From contig CAJLNC010000054.1 in NCBI GenBank assembly GCA_905207905.1, forward strand, positions 1 to 16,881: DNA of 16,881 bases. Direction: 5' to 3'. Shown in pieces: positions 1-7,728 of this stretch. The DNA is from an uncultured Lachnospiraceae bacterium. GTDB taxonomy: Bacteria > Bacillota_A > Clostridia > Lachnospirales > Lachnospiraceae. The notes below the pieces were generated by a model. That model saw only the letters and a program-made list of their open reading frames with translations, was not told the origin of the DNA and searched no databases. Every line of letters begins with the position of its first letter. Position 1 is the first letter of the stretch. Made by a program: the position numbers and the translations under genes.

Positions 1-20
1 GAAAAATTCAAGGGACAGTA

Positions 21-722
21 ATGTTATTTACAGTATTTATGTTTGCTTGTCAGTATGGACTTACAAGGGAAACAGTAGCAGAAAATTTTTCGAGAACTGG
101 TATATGTTGGAGCGAATTTGCACTAAATGTAGTATTCAGTATCCTTCTGATTTTTCTGGTTTGGGATGATGATTATATTCTATCAGATGAGAGCATTACA
201 GTTCGAAGAGTTATTTTTTGTAAAAAACATAAATGGAATGAATTCCCTTATTGTGGAATTTGTTATAAAAAAAATGAAAATGCAGATGATAGAAATGAAA
301 AATTATTGTACTTTTCAAATAAACCCGAGTCAGATAGTAAATTCGAAAAAGTGTATCATGTCATAGAGTATACACCTGAGATTGAGGCAATTTTCCAAAT
401 TTATTGTCCACAAATGCCAGATCTAGACTGGGAGTTTTGGAAAAACGAGCTAATGGGTACAAAAATGTGGGAAGACGCAGATATTGATAATTACAAACGA
501 AAAATTTTTAAATACGATTTTATCCAGTCTGTTCATTTTTTACCAATAATATGTGCTTTAAAACTTGCAAGTAATTATTATGTTCCAGTAGTGATGTTGG
601 TAGGTGCAATAGCATTTACATATAGTCCATTTATAAAAAAATGGCATAATAAAGTAAAGGAACTTACAAGAGAATATCAGAGAGCTGCATTATGTCAATT
701 GATTGCGGAAAGATGCACTTAA
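21..722 (+). CDS. Uncharacterised membrane protein, possibly 5'-truncated by the window edge
   Basis: I do not recognise this 233-residue protein. It has an N-terminal hydrophobic stretch (about residues 1-13), a clear membrane segment at about 34-48, a polar central domain (about 49-165) and one or two membrane segments at about 169-203, followed by a basic tail. The stretch around residues 52-83, with alternating strands and a KWNEF motif, vaguely resembles the start of a bacterial PH-like domain, but this is only an impression. The reading frame is open upstream of the ATG at 21 to the window edge, so the true start may lie outside; only a weak purine stretch (AAGGGA) precedes this ATG. 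The base composition is AT-rich like the next two genes and unlike the minus-strand genes from 2198 on. It is followed at about 100 nt by a strong hairpin terminator. Confidence 0.6.
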   Translation: MLFTVFMFACQYGLTRETVAENFSRTGICWSEFALNVVFSILLIFLVWDDDYILSDESITVRRVIFCKKHKWNEFPYCGICYKKNENADDRNEKLLYFSNKPESDSKFEKVYHVIEYTPEIEAIFQIYCPQMPDLDWEFWKNELMGTKMWEDADIDNYKRKIFKYDFIQSVHFLPIICALKLASNYYVPVVMLVGAIAFTYSPFIKKWHNKVKELTREYQRAALCQLIAERCT

Positions 723-821
723 AAATATGGAGATTATGTATAATGCATCAGAGCATTATGAAGGATGGTTAATAGAAAATATAGTAATAAATCATTAAAA
801 CTTAAAGTATGTTAGATGTAG

Positions 822-854
822 AAAAGCAGAAAGGCGTATCCTTTCTGCTTTTTT
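822..854 (+). terminator. Rho-independent terminator after the first membrane protein
   Basis: A perfect 13-bp stem (822-834 with 840-852) closes a 5-nt loop, CGTAT, and ends in a T-run to 854. It lies 100 nt after the stop codon of the preceding plus-strand gene. The A-rich 5' side means it could also work on the minus strand. Confidence 0.85.
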
Positions 855-892
855 ATTAGAAAAAAATAATCATTAACCGGAAGTGGTTTGTT

Positions 893-921
893 TTGAAAAA
901 CTGGATAAATAGATGTATTAT
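893..921 (+). promoter_or_regulatory. Sigma-A type promoter for the lipoprotein gene
   Basis: A -35 box TTGAAA (893-898) and a -10 box TATTAT (916-921) are separated by exactly 17 nt. Both are one base from the sigma-A consensus. Transcription would start near 928, giving a leader of about 50 nt before the ATG at 978. The site lies just after the preceding terminator, as expected for a new transcription unit. Confidence 0.65.
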
Positions 922-977
922 AAAAAAGTAATAATGCCCTAAAGAAAGTAAAAAAGTAAAACGAAAAGAGGTCTATC

Positions 978-1256
978 ATGAAAAAAATAGTAGGACTGAT
1001 TATGGCAGTGACAATAGCATTGTCATTAAATGCTTGTACTTTTACAGGCCAGTCAGAAACAAGTAATATGGTTGATGAGTCTGTTTCTGTTGACCAGGAA
1101 GGAAAGGTCATAAGAGTTGATATTCCTAATGGAGATGGTACATTCACTACGTTAGAAGGAGAAGAAGCACAAAAATGGTATGATAAAGCAGGTGAAGAAG
1201 ATCAACAGGAAGCTGCCGAAGAAGCTTCAACGCAATCAATAGAAGATGTTAAATAA
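978..1256 (+). CDS. Small predicted lipoprotein of unknown function
   Basis: This is a 92-residue secreted protein. Residues 1-20 form a lipoprotein signal peptide: the basic start MKK, a hydrophobic core, and a lipobox ending LNAC with the lipidated cysteine at position 20. The mature part (21-92) is short, highly acidic and polar, with a possible beta-strand segment around residues 43-60 (VIRVDIPNGDGTF) and an Ala/Glu-rich tail. I recognise no domain. The start is supported by an AAGAGG ribosome binding site 7 nt upstream and by a promoter at 893-921. A four-segment membrane protein starts 26 nt downstream with its own strong ribosome binding site, so the two are probably co-transcribed. 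AT-rich composition groups it with its plus-strand neighbours. Confidence 0.8.
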   Translation: MKKIVGLIMAVTIALSLNACTFTGQSETSNMVDESVSVDQEGKVIRVDIPNGDGTFTTLEGEEAQKWYDKAGEEDQQEAAEEASTQSIEDVK

Positions 1257-1282
1257 TACATCTAGATTAAAGGAGCGAGGTA

Positions 1283-1735
1283 ATGAAAAAGAAGACATTT
1301 TTAGTATTTATTTTATTTTTAACATGGCTTAATTACTTATTATCTTATGAATATGTAAAAATTATGGTGGATACGGCGGATGCTTCTAAAGTTAGTAATA
1401 CAATAGTGTTGTTGATCTTTCCTATAATGTGGAATTATGGAGCAGCTATTATAAAAATTATTAGTTCTATCGCAGTGATTATCATCACCTTGATATATCA
1501 AACTAATGAATATGTTGATATAAGAAAAATTTGTTATTCGTCCGATGATTCGCTGATATGGAAGATTGTAAGTATTTTGTTTTATATTGCGATAGTATTG
1601 TTTGCTGCGTATATGCTATGGTCAAATGTTAAATATAGTTTCTTTGGTATAACGTGGTTCTTATCGAGTATCCTGTTGGCAAGTTCTTATTTTGTATGGA
1701 TTAAAAATTTATTATTTCGTTTACAAGATAGCTAA
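1283..1735 (+). CDS. Small multi-pass membrane protein of unknown function
   Basis: This 150-residue protein is almost entirely hydrophobic. Membrane segments can be placed at about residues 5-22, 38-72 (long enough for one or two spans), 93-113 and 118-140. A short polar loop at about 73-92 contains two neighbouring aspartates and serines. I recognise no family. The ATG is preceded by a strong AAAGGAGCGAGG ribosome binding site, which supports both the start and real expression. It follows the lipoprotein gene at 26 nt and no terminator lies between, so the two probably form a bicistronic unit. A large hairpin terminator follows at 1752. AT-rich composition suggests the same origin as the two upstream genes. 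Confidence 0.7.
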   Translation: MKKKTFLVFILFLTWLNYLLSYEYVKIMVDTADASKVSNTIVLLIFPIMWNYGAAIIKIISSIAVIIITLIYQTNEYVDIRKICYSSDDSLIWKIVSILFYIAIVLFAAYMLWSNVKYSFFGITWFLSSILLASSYFVWIKNLLFRLQDS

Positions 1736-1749
1736 TTATCAGTAAGTGA

Positions 1750-1798
1750 AAAAAACGGAGATGTTGCAGTGGAATGGTAATGTAACATCTCCGTTTTA
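1750..1798. terminator. Bidirectional terminator between the AT-rich unit and the tRNA gene
   Basis: A stem of 17 pairs (1752-1768 with 1781-1797, one G-T wobble) closes a 12-nt loop. The inner side reads AAAACGGAGATGTT and its exact complement. T-rich runs follow on both strands: TTTTAATATTTT on plus and seven Ts on minus. It therefore sits correctly both for the plus-strand membrane-protein unit and as a back-up terminator for the minus-strand tRNA. Confidence 0.85.
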
Positions 1799-1846
1799 AT
1801 ATTTTAATTTTGATATAAGTTAGATGTGTAAAAAGACAACAAAAAA

Positions 1847-1918
1847 AGCACGAGACGGGATTCGAACCCGCGACCCTCGCCTTGGCAAGGCGATACTCCA
1901 CCACTGAGCCACTCGCGC
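1847..1918 (-). tRNA. tRNA-Gly (anticodon GCC)
   Basis: On the minus strand the 72 nt fold as a standard tRNA. The acceptor stem is GCGCGAG paired with CTCGTGC (one G-T pair), followed by the discriminator base T. The anticodon loop reads TTGCCAA, giving anticodon GCC for glycine. The T-arm carries the canonical GGTTCGAATCC. The 3' CCA is not encoded; a run of seven Ts follows at once and could aid termination. A promoter lies just upstream at 1950-1978. The 3' end faces the AT-rich plus-strand region, which is the usual orientation for islands integrated at tRNA genes. Confidence 0.95.
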
Positions 1919-1949
1919 ATCTCATTTATTGTTCCAGCGAACATTCAAT

Positions 1950-1978
1950 ATATTACTATACGTTCCTAAATTTGTCAA
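1950..1978 (-). promoter_or_regulatory. Promoter of the tRNA-Gly gene
   Basis: On the minus strand there is a perfect -35 box TTGACA (1973-1978), a 17-nt spacer and a -10 box TAATAT (1950-1955). Transcription would begin about 25 nt before the mature tRNA 5' end at 1918. No other gene lies between. Confidence 0.75.
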
Positions 1979-2066
1979 GATGTTTTTTTATATTTTTTTA
2001 TTTTTTTATTTTTCACCGTTCCTTTTCCGCTCCCCTTCAAATCCCCTTTTCTTTTCTGGCTTTGAC

Positions 2067-2186
2067 CGGGGGTGTTGCAAAATAATGGTGCCAGTAGATG
2101 TTCGGTGTGTTTTTCACCGAACATCTACTATTTCGGAGAAAAATCACCTAAAAAGATACCGCCGGAGGTATTTTGCAGCATCCCCG
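2067..2186. repeat. Nested inverted repeats, possible MITE-like element
   Basis: Outer arms 2067-2083 (CGGGGGTGTTGCAAAAT) and 2170-2186 are inverted copies matching at 15 of 17 positions, and both differences still allow G-U pairs in RNA. Inside them a perfect 15-bp inverted repeat (2093-2107 with 2115-2129) closes a 7-nt loop. No convincing target duplication is visible and there is no ORF inside. It may be a miniature inverted-repeat element or a structured 3' region of the nitroreductase transcript; the sequence alone does not decide. Confidence 0.5.
2150..2171 (-). terminator. Possible weak terminator of the nitroreductase operon
   Basis: On the minus strand a short stem ATACC...GGTAT (2167-2171 with 2156-2160, 6-nt GC-rich loop) is followed by C and TTTTT. 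It lies 27 nt beyond the nitroreductase stop codon and overlaps the right arm of the nested repeat. The stem is only 5 bp, so this is tentative. Confidence 0.35.
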
Positions 2187-2197
2187 TTTCAGACCTT

Positions 2198-2968
2198 CTA
2201 TTCTGTTTTTTCCAGAATACTCAGCAGATACTGGTTGTTCGGCAGGGATTTGTGGGTAATATTATCCAGGCGGATCAGATCCAGATCCATCCAGATCTCT
2301 TCAGCCGCCACCATCACATTGGCCAGCATGATTCCCATGTCAAACTCTGTAAAACGGTTCAACACCATCCGCCGACTGGTGGGGAGCTTAGAAAATACAT
2401 GAATTCTGTTTTCATACACCACGAATCGCCAGGGCTGATTATTCATACTGGAGGGTGCCAGCCTTGCTGCCTCCAGGATCTCCTTCACCCAGGTCTTGGG
2501 ACGCTCCTTATAAACGCACAGTTCTTCCAGGGAAAGGCGCTTGACTCCGTACCCCTGGCGCAGAAGGCTGCCCTTTGGCCGGCCAAAGGCCATGGCCATC
2601 ACAAATCCCAGTCCCTCCCGCTCTTCCTCATGCTTTTTTTTGGTGAATCCCAAAAAACAGCTCCCCACTCCCTTGGTAGTGAGATAAAGAGAGATCAGCT
2701 CCATGATATAGCCTGCATTCAACTGGCTTTTCTCCCTTGTCTCCGAGTAAATCAAAAGATAATAGGGAGCTTCTGCTCTAAACAGCCCCCGCACCTTATC
2801 TTTTCCGGAGATACAGTCCGCTATCTCCAGTCGGGTTCGAATGCCAGGAAAAAGAGGCTCCATCTGTTCTGCAAAGGTAAAGATCCCGGATAAAACCGTT
2901 TGGTTTAAAGGCTCCATCCGGTATCCCCGAATAGATTTTCGCCCATACACTGCTTCATACAAATTCAT
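2198..2968 (-). CDS. Nitroreductase family protein, TM1586-like
   Basis: A 256-residue FMN-dependent oxidoreductase fold of the nitroreductase superfamily. The arrangement fits the TM1586-type subfamily, in which two half-domains are joined in one chain. The first half starts with YEAVYGRKSIRGY (residues 4-16, including the basic/serine residues that usually bind the FMN phosphate) and contains the GYIMELISLYLTTKGVGSCF region (86-105). The second half carries the signature APSSMNNQPWRF (171-182) and FDMG (209-212). Such enzymes reduce nitro compounds, quinones or similar electrophiles with NAD(P)H; the substrate here cannot be predicted. The start is supported by a GCAGGTGA ribosome binding site. 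It is the last gene of the probable methyltransferase-pepF-MATE-nitroreductase operon, 41 nt after the MATE gene; pairing with an exporter suggests, without proving, a detoxification role. Confidence 0.85.
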   Translation of the reverse strand: MNLYEAVYGRKSIRGYRMEPLNQTVLSGIFTFAEQMEPLFPGIRTRLEIADCISGKDKVRGLFRAEAPYYLLIYSETREKSQLNAGYIMELISLYLTTKGVGSCFLGFTKKKHEEEREGLGFVMAMAFGRPKGSLLRQGYGVKRLSLEELCVYKERPKTWVKEILEAARLAPSSMNNQPWRFVVYENRIHVFSKLPTSRRMVLNRFTEFDMGIMLANVMVAAEEIWMDLDLIRLDNITHKSLPNNQYLLSILEKTE

Positions 2969-3009
2969 ACGCTCACCTGCTTTTCTCTTCTGTACGCACA
3001 GCCGTTTCC

Positions 3010-4401
3010 TTAGTCGGACACAAAATTGTTCAGCCAGACTCCTTTTTTCAGAAGCACAAACCCGATCACTGCTTTGATCAGCTCTGCCGCCTGAACGCAG
3101 AAGAAAATGGTTGTAATAGGCAGCGGAGTCATGCCCGTAAGAACTCTTGCAAGGGGAATGCTCACCACCCAGACAAACACGCTGTCAAACAGCAAGGTCA
3201 CCACTGTTTTTCCTCCGGAGCGAAGGGTAAAATAACAGCAGTTGATAAAGGACTGCACCGGCATGATCATAGCCAGAATGGTAATGAACCCGGCCGCCAG
3301 CCCCCGAACCTCCTCCGTGGTATTGTAGATTCTGGGGAATAAGGGAGCTGCACCGATCATTGCCAGGCCAATCACTGCACTTCCCAGCACAGAAGCTGCG
3401 ATCAGCTTCACATCCTGATCCTTCGCTTCCTCCATCTTGCCCGCTCCCAGCAGCTGACCGATGAGAATGGATACCACGCTTCCCAGGGTCAGATAAAAGA
3501 CGCTGAACACGTTGGAGATGGTAGAGCTAATATTAATGCCTGCCACTACCACCAGTCCCCGGACGGAATAACTCTGATTCAGCACCGCCATTCCTGCTGC
3601 CCAGAGAACTTCATTTAAGATCAGAGGAGAACCCTTAATAAAAATCTTCTTCTGAAGCTCCATCGGCACCCATAATTTCCGGTAAGCTCCTCTGGCAAAG
3701 GGGTACTCCGCCTTATTTCGCTCCACAATCACAATAATCAGTATGGCCTCCGCGAAACGGGAGATCACCGTAGCAATGGCTGCCCCGGCCACTCCAAGGG
3801 CAGGAACCCCAAACTTGCCAAAAATCAAAATATAGTTGAACACAATGTTCACCACAATAGCCAGAACTCCGGCCACCATCGGCAGCATCGTCTTTCCCAT
3901 TTCCCGCAGAGTACTGGCATATACCTGGCTCACTGCAAAAGGCAGCAGACCCACAAGCATAATCAGAAGATATTCTTTTCCATACTGAAGGGTCGCCTGC
4001 AGATCTCCTCCGCCGCTGCCGCCCTCATGAAGGAACTGACTGATCAATCCCTCCCCAAAGGCCGCAAAGATCAGAGTACCGACGAGAGAAGCCAGGGCAC
4101 AGTAGACCATCTTAAAGCGGAAGGTATTGCGGAACCCCTCCTCATTTTTACTCCCGTAAAACTGTGCGCCAAAAATCCCCGCACCGCTGACGATACCAAA
4201 AATGCAGATATTAAACACAAAGATCAGCTGATTGGTCACCGCCACCCCGGACATCTGTTCTGTACCAGTCTGCCCCACCATCACATTGTCCAGCATATTT
4301 ACAAAATTAGTAATACCATTCTGAATCAGGATGGGCAGGGCAATCTGAAACAGCATTCGATAAAAATTCCGGTCGCCGATAAATTTTTTTATTATTCTCA
4401 T
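3010..4401 (-). CDS. MATE family multidrug/cation exporter
   Basis: A 463-residue polytopic membrane protein with about 12 predicted membrane segments in two homologous halves. The usual MATE landmarks are visible: an N-terminal LFQIALPILIQN helix (17-28), MLDNVMVGQTG (36-46) and the paired-residue pattern of the second half beginning near residue 260 (PLILNEVLWAAGMAVLNQ). Members of this family export drugs, metabolites or flavin-like compounds in exchange for sodium or protons. I cannot assign the substrate; the sequence looks closer to the NorM/DinF-like bacterial group than to eukaryotic members. The start ATG at 4401 has an AAAGGA site 9 nt upstream. The gene starts 27 nt after the pepF stop codon and is followed 41 nt later by a nitroreductase, so it is mid-operon. 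Confidence 0.9.
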   Translation of the reverse strand: MRIIKKFIGDRNFYRMLFQIALPILIQNGITNFVNMLDNVMVGQTGTEQMSGVAVTNQLIFVFNICIFGIVSGAGIFGAQFYGSKNEEGFRNTFRFKMVYCALASLVGTLIFAAFGEGLISQFLHEGGSGGGDLQATLQYGKEYLLIMLVGLLPFAVSQVYASTLREMGKTMLPMVAGVLAIVVNIVFNYILIFGKFGVPALGVAGAAIATVISRFAEAILIIVIVERNKAEYPFARGAYRKLWVPMELQKKIFIKGSPLILNEVLWAAGMAVLNQSYSVRGLVVVAGINISSTISNVFSVFYLTLGSVVSILIGQLLGAGKMEEAKDQDVKLIAASVLGSAVIGLAMIGAAPLFPRIYNTTEEVRGLAAGFITILAMIMPVQSFINCCYFTLRSGGKTVVTLLFDSVFVWVVSIPLARVLTGMTPLPITTIFFCVQAAELIKAVIGFVLLKKGVWLNNFVSD

Positions 4402-4428
4402 TCCCGTTATTCCTTTACTGCCGTTTTC

Positions 4429-6219
4429 TTACTCCTCTTCCATGGAGCCAAGATACTGGGCAAACACATCCAGCGCAGCCTGTATTGGCTTGGGACTTTC
4501 CATATCCACGCCGCAGAGCTTCAGAAGCTCGATGGGCGTCATGGAACTGCCGCCGCTTAAAAACTTCTTATAATTTTCTACAGCCCCCGGCTCCTGATTG
4601 CGGATCTTCTCCGCAATAGCAATGGCTGCTGAGAATCCGGTAGCATACTGATATACATAGAAAGGCGTGTAGAAATGGGGAATCCTTGCCCATTCCCAGG
4701 CAATCTCCGGATCAGATACCATCGCGTCTCCGAAGTAGGTCTTATTCAAATTCAGATAAATATCGCACAGCGTCTCAGCATTGAGGGACTCGCCTGCCTC
4801 CACCTTCCCATGAGTGATCTTCTCAAATTCTGCGAACATGGTCTGACGGTACAACGTGGACTTAAACTGCTCCAGGAAATAGTTGATCAGATATTTCCGT
4901 TCCTGCTTATCCGTGGTCTTCTCTAACAGGCTGTGAATCAGCAGTGCTTCATTGCAGGTGGATGCCACCTCTGCCACAAAGATCTTATAATCCCCGTAAA
5001 TAAAGGGCTGATTCTTTCTGGTGTAATAGCTGTGGATGGAATGTCCCATCTCGTGGGCCAGGGTAAATACATGGCTTAAATTTCCCTGGAAATTTAACAG
5101 CACATAGGGATTGGTGGCATAGCTTCCGCCGGAATAAGCCCCGCCCCGCTTGCCCGTATTCTCATAAATATCGATCCAACGGTTGTCAAAACCCTCCTGA
5201 AGGATGGCCAAGTAGTCCTCTCCAAGCGGCTTCAGTCCCTCCTTCACCACCGCCTTTGCTTCTTCAAAGGTGAATTTCTTGTCCACATCCGACACCATGG
5301 GAGCATACACGTCATACATATGCAGCTCTTCAACACCCAGCATCTTTTTGCGCAGAGCTGCGTACCGATGCATTACCGGAAGGTTTTTGTGAACCGTATC
5401 GATCAGGTTGTCGTACACCTGCTCCGGTATCTGAGCGTCATCCAGATAAAAGGCCCGGTTGCTGGAATAATGGCGCTCTCTGGCAAAAAACATGGCCTGA
5501 CGCACATTGGCATCAAAAAGAGCTGCTATCGTATTGCCGAACTGCTGATATACTCCGTAAAACTGGCAAAACGCCTCCTTCCGGATACGACGGTTCCGAT
5601 TTTCCTGAAGGCGCACAAAGGTTTCTGAAGTGAGGGGAAGTCTCTCTCCGTTCTCTCCTTCCACAGTACCGAAGGTCAGATCCGCATTCTCAAAAATGGA
5701 ATAGATCTGGTAAGGCGCATTACCCATCTCCCCTGCCAGGGCCAGCATGCGCTCCTGGTCTGTCGTCAGCGTGTGCGCTTTTTTTCTCAGCAGATCCTTA
5801 AGCCAAATTCGGTAAAGCTCCAATTTTTCATTTTCCCGGAAATAGCGCTCTAAGGTTTCTTCCGAAAGCTCCAGAAGCTCCGGCTGCAGCCAGGAAACAG
5901 CGCTGTCATATTTTGGCATCATAGCTCTCGCCTCACCGCTCAGCCTCTGGTAAAAGCTGTTGCCCATATCCTCGTCAAAATGCATGTGAGCGTATACAAA
6001 TATTTTTTCAAAAAGCTCAGTCATTTTACAGTAAGCTTCCATGATCTCCAGCAGCTGATCCGCCCCGTCCTTCACATGGCCCTGATACCCCTTAAAGTCC
6101 TCCAGCAGTCCTTCCAGCCTGGCTGCATCTGCCTTCCAGTCTTCGCCGGAAGCATAGATGGCCTCCAGATTCCAGGTATCCTCCACTCTCTGTTCTGCTC
6201 TTTTTCTAATCTGTTCCAT
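4429..6219 (-). CDS. pepF: Oligoendopeptidase F, M3 family zinc metallopeptidase
   Basis: A 596-residue cytoplasmic peptidase, the normal length for PepF. The zinc-binding HEXXH motif is HEMGH (389-393) within LAHEMGHSIHSYYT, and the third ligand is probably Glu417 in the VAEVAST segment. The N-terminal 110-180 residues form the helical M3 N-domain, and NRAFYLDDAQIPEQVYDNLI (254-273) and YSGGSYATNPYVLLNF (362-377) are typical of the family. PepF cleaves short oligopeptides inside the cell, feeding amino-acid recycling. The start is supported by AAAGGAG upstream. It begins 21 nt after the stop codon of the HEAT/methyltransferase gene and is followed 27 nt later by the MATE gene, so it is the second gene of a probable four-gene operon. 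No signal peptide is present. Confidence 0.93.
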   Translation of the reverse strand: MEQIRKRAEQRVEDTWNLEAIYASGEDWKADAARLEGLLEDFKGYQGHVKDGADQLLEIMEAYCKMTELFEKIFVYAHMHFDEDMGNSFYQRLSGEARAMMPKYDSAVSWLQPELLELSEETLERYFRENEKLELYRIWLKDLLRKKAHTLTTDQERMLALAGEMGNAPYQIYSIFENADLTFGTVEGENGERLPLTSETFVRLQENRNRRIRKEAFCQFYGVYQQFGNTIAALFDANVRQAMFFARERHYSSNRAFYLDDAQIPEQVYDNLIDTVHKNLPVMHRYAALRKKMLGVEELHMYDVYAPMVSDVDKKFTFEEAKAVVKEGLKPLGEDYLAILQEGFDNRWIDIYENTGKRGGAYSGGSYATNPYVLLNFQGNLSHVFTLAHEMGHSIHSYYTRKNQPFIYGDYKIFVAEVASTCNEALLIHSLLEKTTDKQERKYLINYFLEQFKSTLYRQTMFAEFEKITHGKVEAGESLNAETLCDIYLNLNKTYFGDAMVSDPEIAWEWARIPHFYTPFYVYQYATGFSAAIAIAEKIRNQEPGAVENYKKFLSGGSSMTPIELLKLCGVDMESPKPIQAALDVFAQYLGSMEEE

Positions 6220-6240
6220 GTTGTCTTTCTCCTTTCTGTT

Positions 6241-7728
6241 CTAAATCTTTTTTGTTATGACAAACACTTTGGTTAGATTTTTCTCATTGATCAAAAATTC
6301 CTGTTCCTTCCGGAACACAGTGCTGCCGGAAAGGTTTTCTTCCACCAGTTTTGGATCCATGGTATAAAGAATCATAACCCCGTCTTGCTTTAAAAATCCG
6401 GAAGCACGTTCAAAAAAGCGCCGATAAAGAGCCGCCAGCTCTTCTCTGCCCCCCGTCCCTGAGACTCTTGGCATATCTGTAATCATCTCATCAAAGAGAT
6501 ACTCATGTGTAAAGTCAAAGAAATCCCGGTTAATGTAATGGACGATCGCTCCTGCCCTCCTGGTATTCTCTCTTGCCTTTTCGATGGCTTCCCCGAAAAT
6601 ATCCACTCCGTACATAGGATCCGCCTTCACTGCCCGGTTTCGCTCCAGCAGCATGGTGCCCACCCCGCAGAAAGGATCTAAAATCTGAGCATCCTCTTTT
6701 AGATATTTCTTCGCAAGCTGCACTGTCAGCGCAGCGTTTACCGGAGAAATAGAAGCTGCCACTGTCTCCCTGCGGTAGTCAAACCGATGATCTTCCAGGG
6801 TAAACAACTTCACCAACGGCACAAAGGATCCGTCTTTTTTCTCCAAAAGCCGCACCTCCGCCTCATATTCTGCGGCGCTGTTCCTTAGCTGGCCCTGGCT
6901 GGCCTCATCCAGTTCTCTGGAAACCCTGCGGATAAAGGGGCCTTTTTTTTCCAAAGCCATAGGCCCTTTTACCTCTATTCGATAGTAAAAGTTTCCTCCC
7001 TTTTTGTGAAGATCCAAAAGAAACTCCGGCAATCCTGCTCTTGCCAGTCCCCGGCCAATCTCCTCCGGAGTTCCGGATAAACTTCTCACTCCGGGAAGCG
7101 GAAACAAAAGCTCTGAGAAGGTGCGGATCTTCATAAGCTCTCTCAGATTCCCCCCTTTGATGCGAAGCCCCTGGGAAAATGTGCTCACCGTACCTGTGCT
7201 CACTTGTTCCCTGGTAGCCTGAATCTGACAGCGATTGGTGATCAAAAGCACCTCCGGCGCAGTGTCGTAACCCAGAAATACGTGTTTTTTCGGTTTTTCA
7301 TATTTCAGTATCATAGCCTGAAGCTGAAGCTGCTCCTGGCGCAGATGCTTTTTATTCTCCTCCGTGGGTGACTGTCTTTCCAGCTCCTCCAGTTTACTTT
7401 TCAGCTTTTCCAGATAAGGAAAATAATCCAGCCGCTCCATGGCCTTCAAATAGTCTGTTCTGACAAACAGAGTCTCCTCCCTTTGATAGGCTGCAAAAAG
7501 AAAGGGCAGCACATCCTCCGTCTCCATACCGCCCAGAATCAGAGCCGCATTCTTTCGGATCTTCGGATCCTCCGCCTTTAAAAGATCCGTAAACACCTGA
7601 AACTCCCCGCCCAAAAGATAGGCCAATGCTCGCTTGTTCTCTTCTGTCTTTAATTCCTGGCGAAGCGCAATGAGATTTTGTCTCACCGCTTCTCCCCGGC
7701 AGATACCCTCATAATAGTTCCGTATCAT
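6241..7728 (-). CDS. HEAT-repeat protein fused to an RNA methyltransferase-like (UPF0020/Trm14-type) domain
   Basis: This 495-residue protein has three parts. Residues about 1-145 are helical and look like HEAT repeats (DPKIRKNAALILGG at 54-67 and the following helix pair). Residues about 150-315 form a linker/substrate-binding region that could be THUMP-like. Residues about 317-495 are a class I SAM-dependent methyltransferase of the UPF0020 type: the SPVNAALTVQLAKKYL helix, then motif I DPFCGVGT (351-358) and YGVDIFGEAIEKA (373-385). Relatives modify guanine-N2 in tRNA or 23S rRNA. The motif IV position reads TDMPRVSG (417-424) instead of the usual (N/D)PPYG, so catalysis may differ or be lost. 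The start has a GAAGGAAA site. It is the first gene of the operon running into pepF. Confidence 0.75.
   Translation of the reverse strand: MIRNYYEGICRGEAVRQNLIALRQELKTEENKRALAYLLGGEFQVFTDLLKAEDPKIRKNAALILGGMETEDVLPFLFAAYQREETLFVRTDYLKAMERLDYFPYLEKLKSKLEELERQSPTEENKKHLRQEQLQLQAMILKYEKPKKHVFLGYDTAPEVLLITNRCQIQATREQVSTGTVSTFSQGLRIKGGNLRELMKIRTFSELLFPLPGVRSLSGTPEEIGRGLARAGLPEFLLDLHKKGGNFYYRIEVKGPMALEKKGPFIRRVSRELDEASQGQLRNSAAEYEAEVRLLEKKDGSFVPLVKLFTLEDHRFDYRRETVAASISPVNAALTVQLAKKYLKEDAQILDPFCGVGTMLLERNRAVKADPMYGVDIFGEAIEKARENTRRAGAIVHYINRDFFDFTHEYLFDEMITDMPRVSGTGGREELAALYRRFFERASGFLKQDGVMILYTMDPKLVEENLSGSTVFRKEQEFLINEKNLTKVFVITKKI

Noticed and set aside
727..798. A 23-codon plus-strand frame just after the first membrane protein.
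   Set aside because: It has no ribosome binding site, is very short and ends before the terminator; most likely chance in AT-rich DNA.
2093..2129. Two CCGAACAT-like motifs in inverted orientation, resembling paired PurBoxes of PurR.
   Set aside because: They form the arms of a perfect hairpin, no promoter or purine gene adjoins, and the flanking A/T-rich part of the PurBox consensus is absent.
2067..2186. The end sequence GTGTTGCAAAA resembles the terminal repeats of IS6/IS26-family elements.
   Set aside because: Only the short GTTGCAAA part is shared, there is no transposase and no 8-bp target duplication, so no IS family is assigned.
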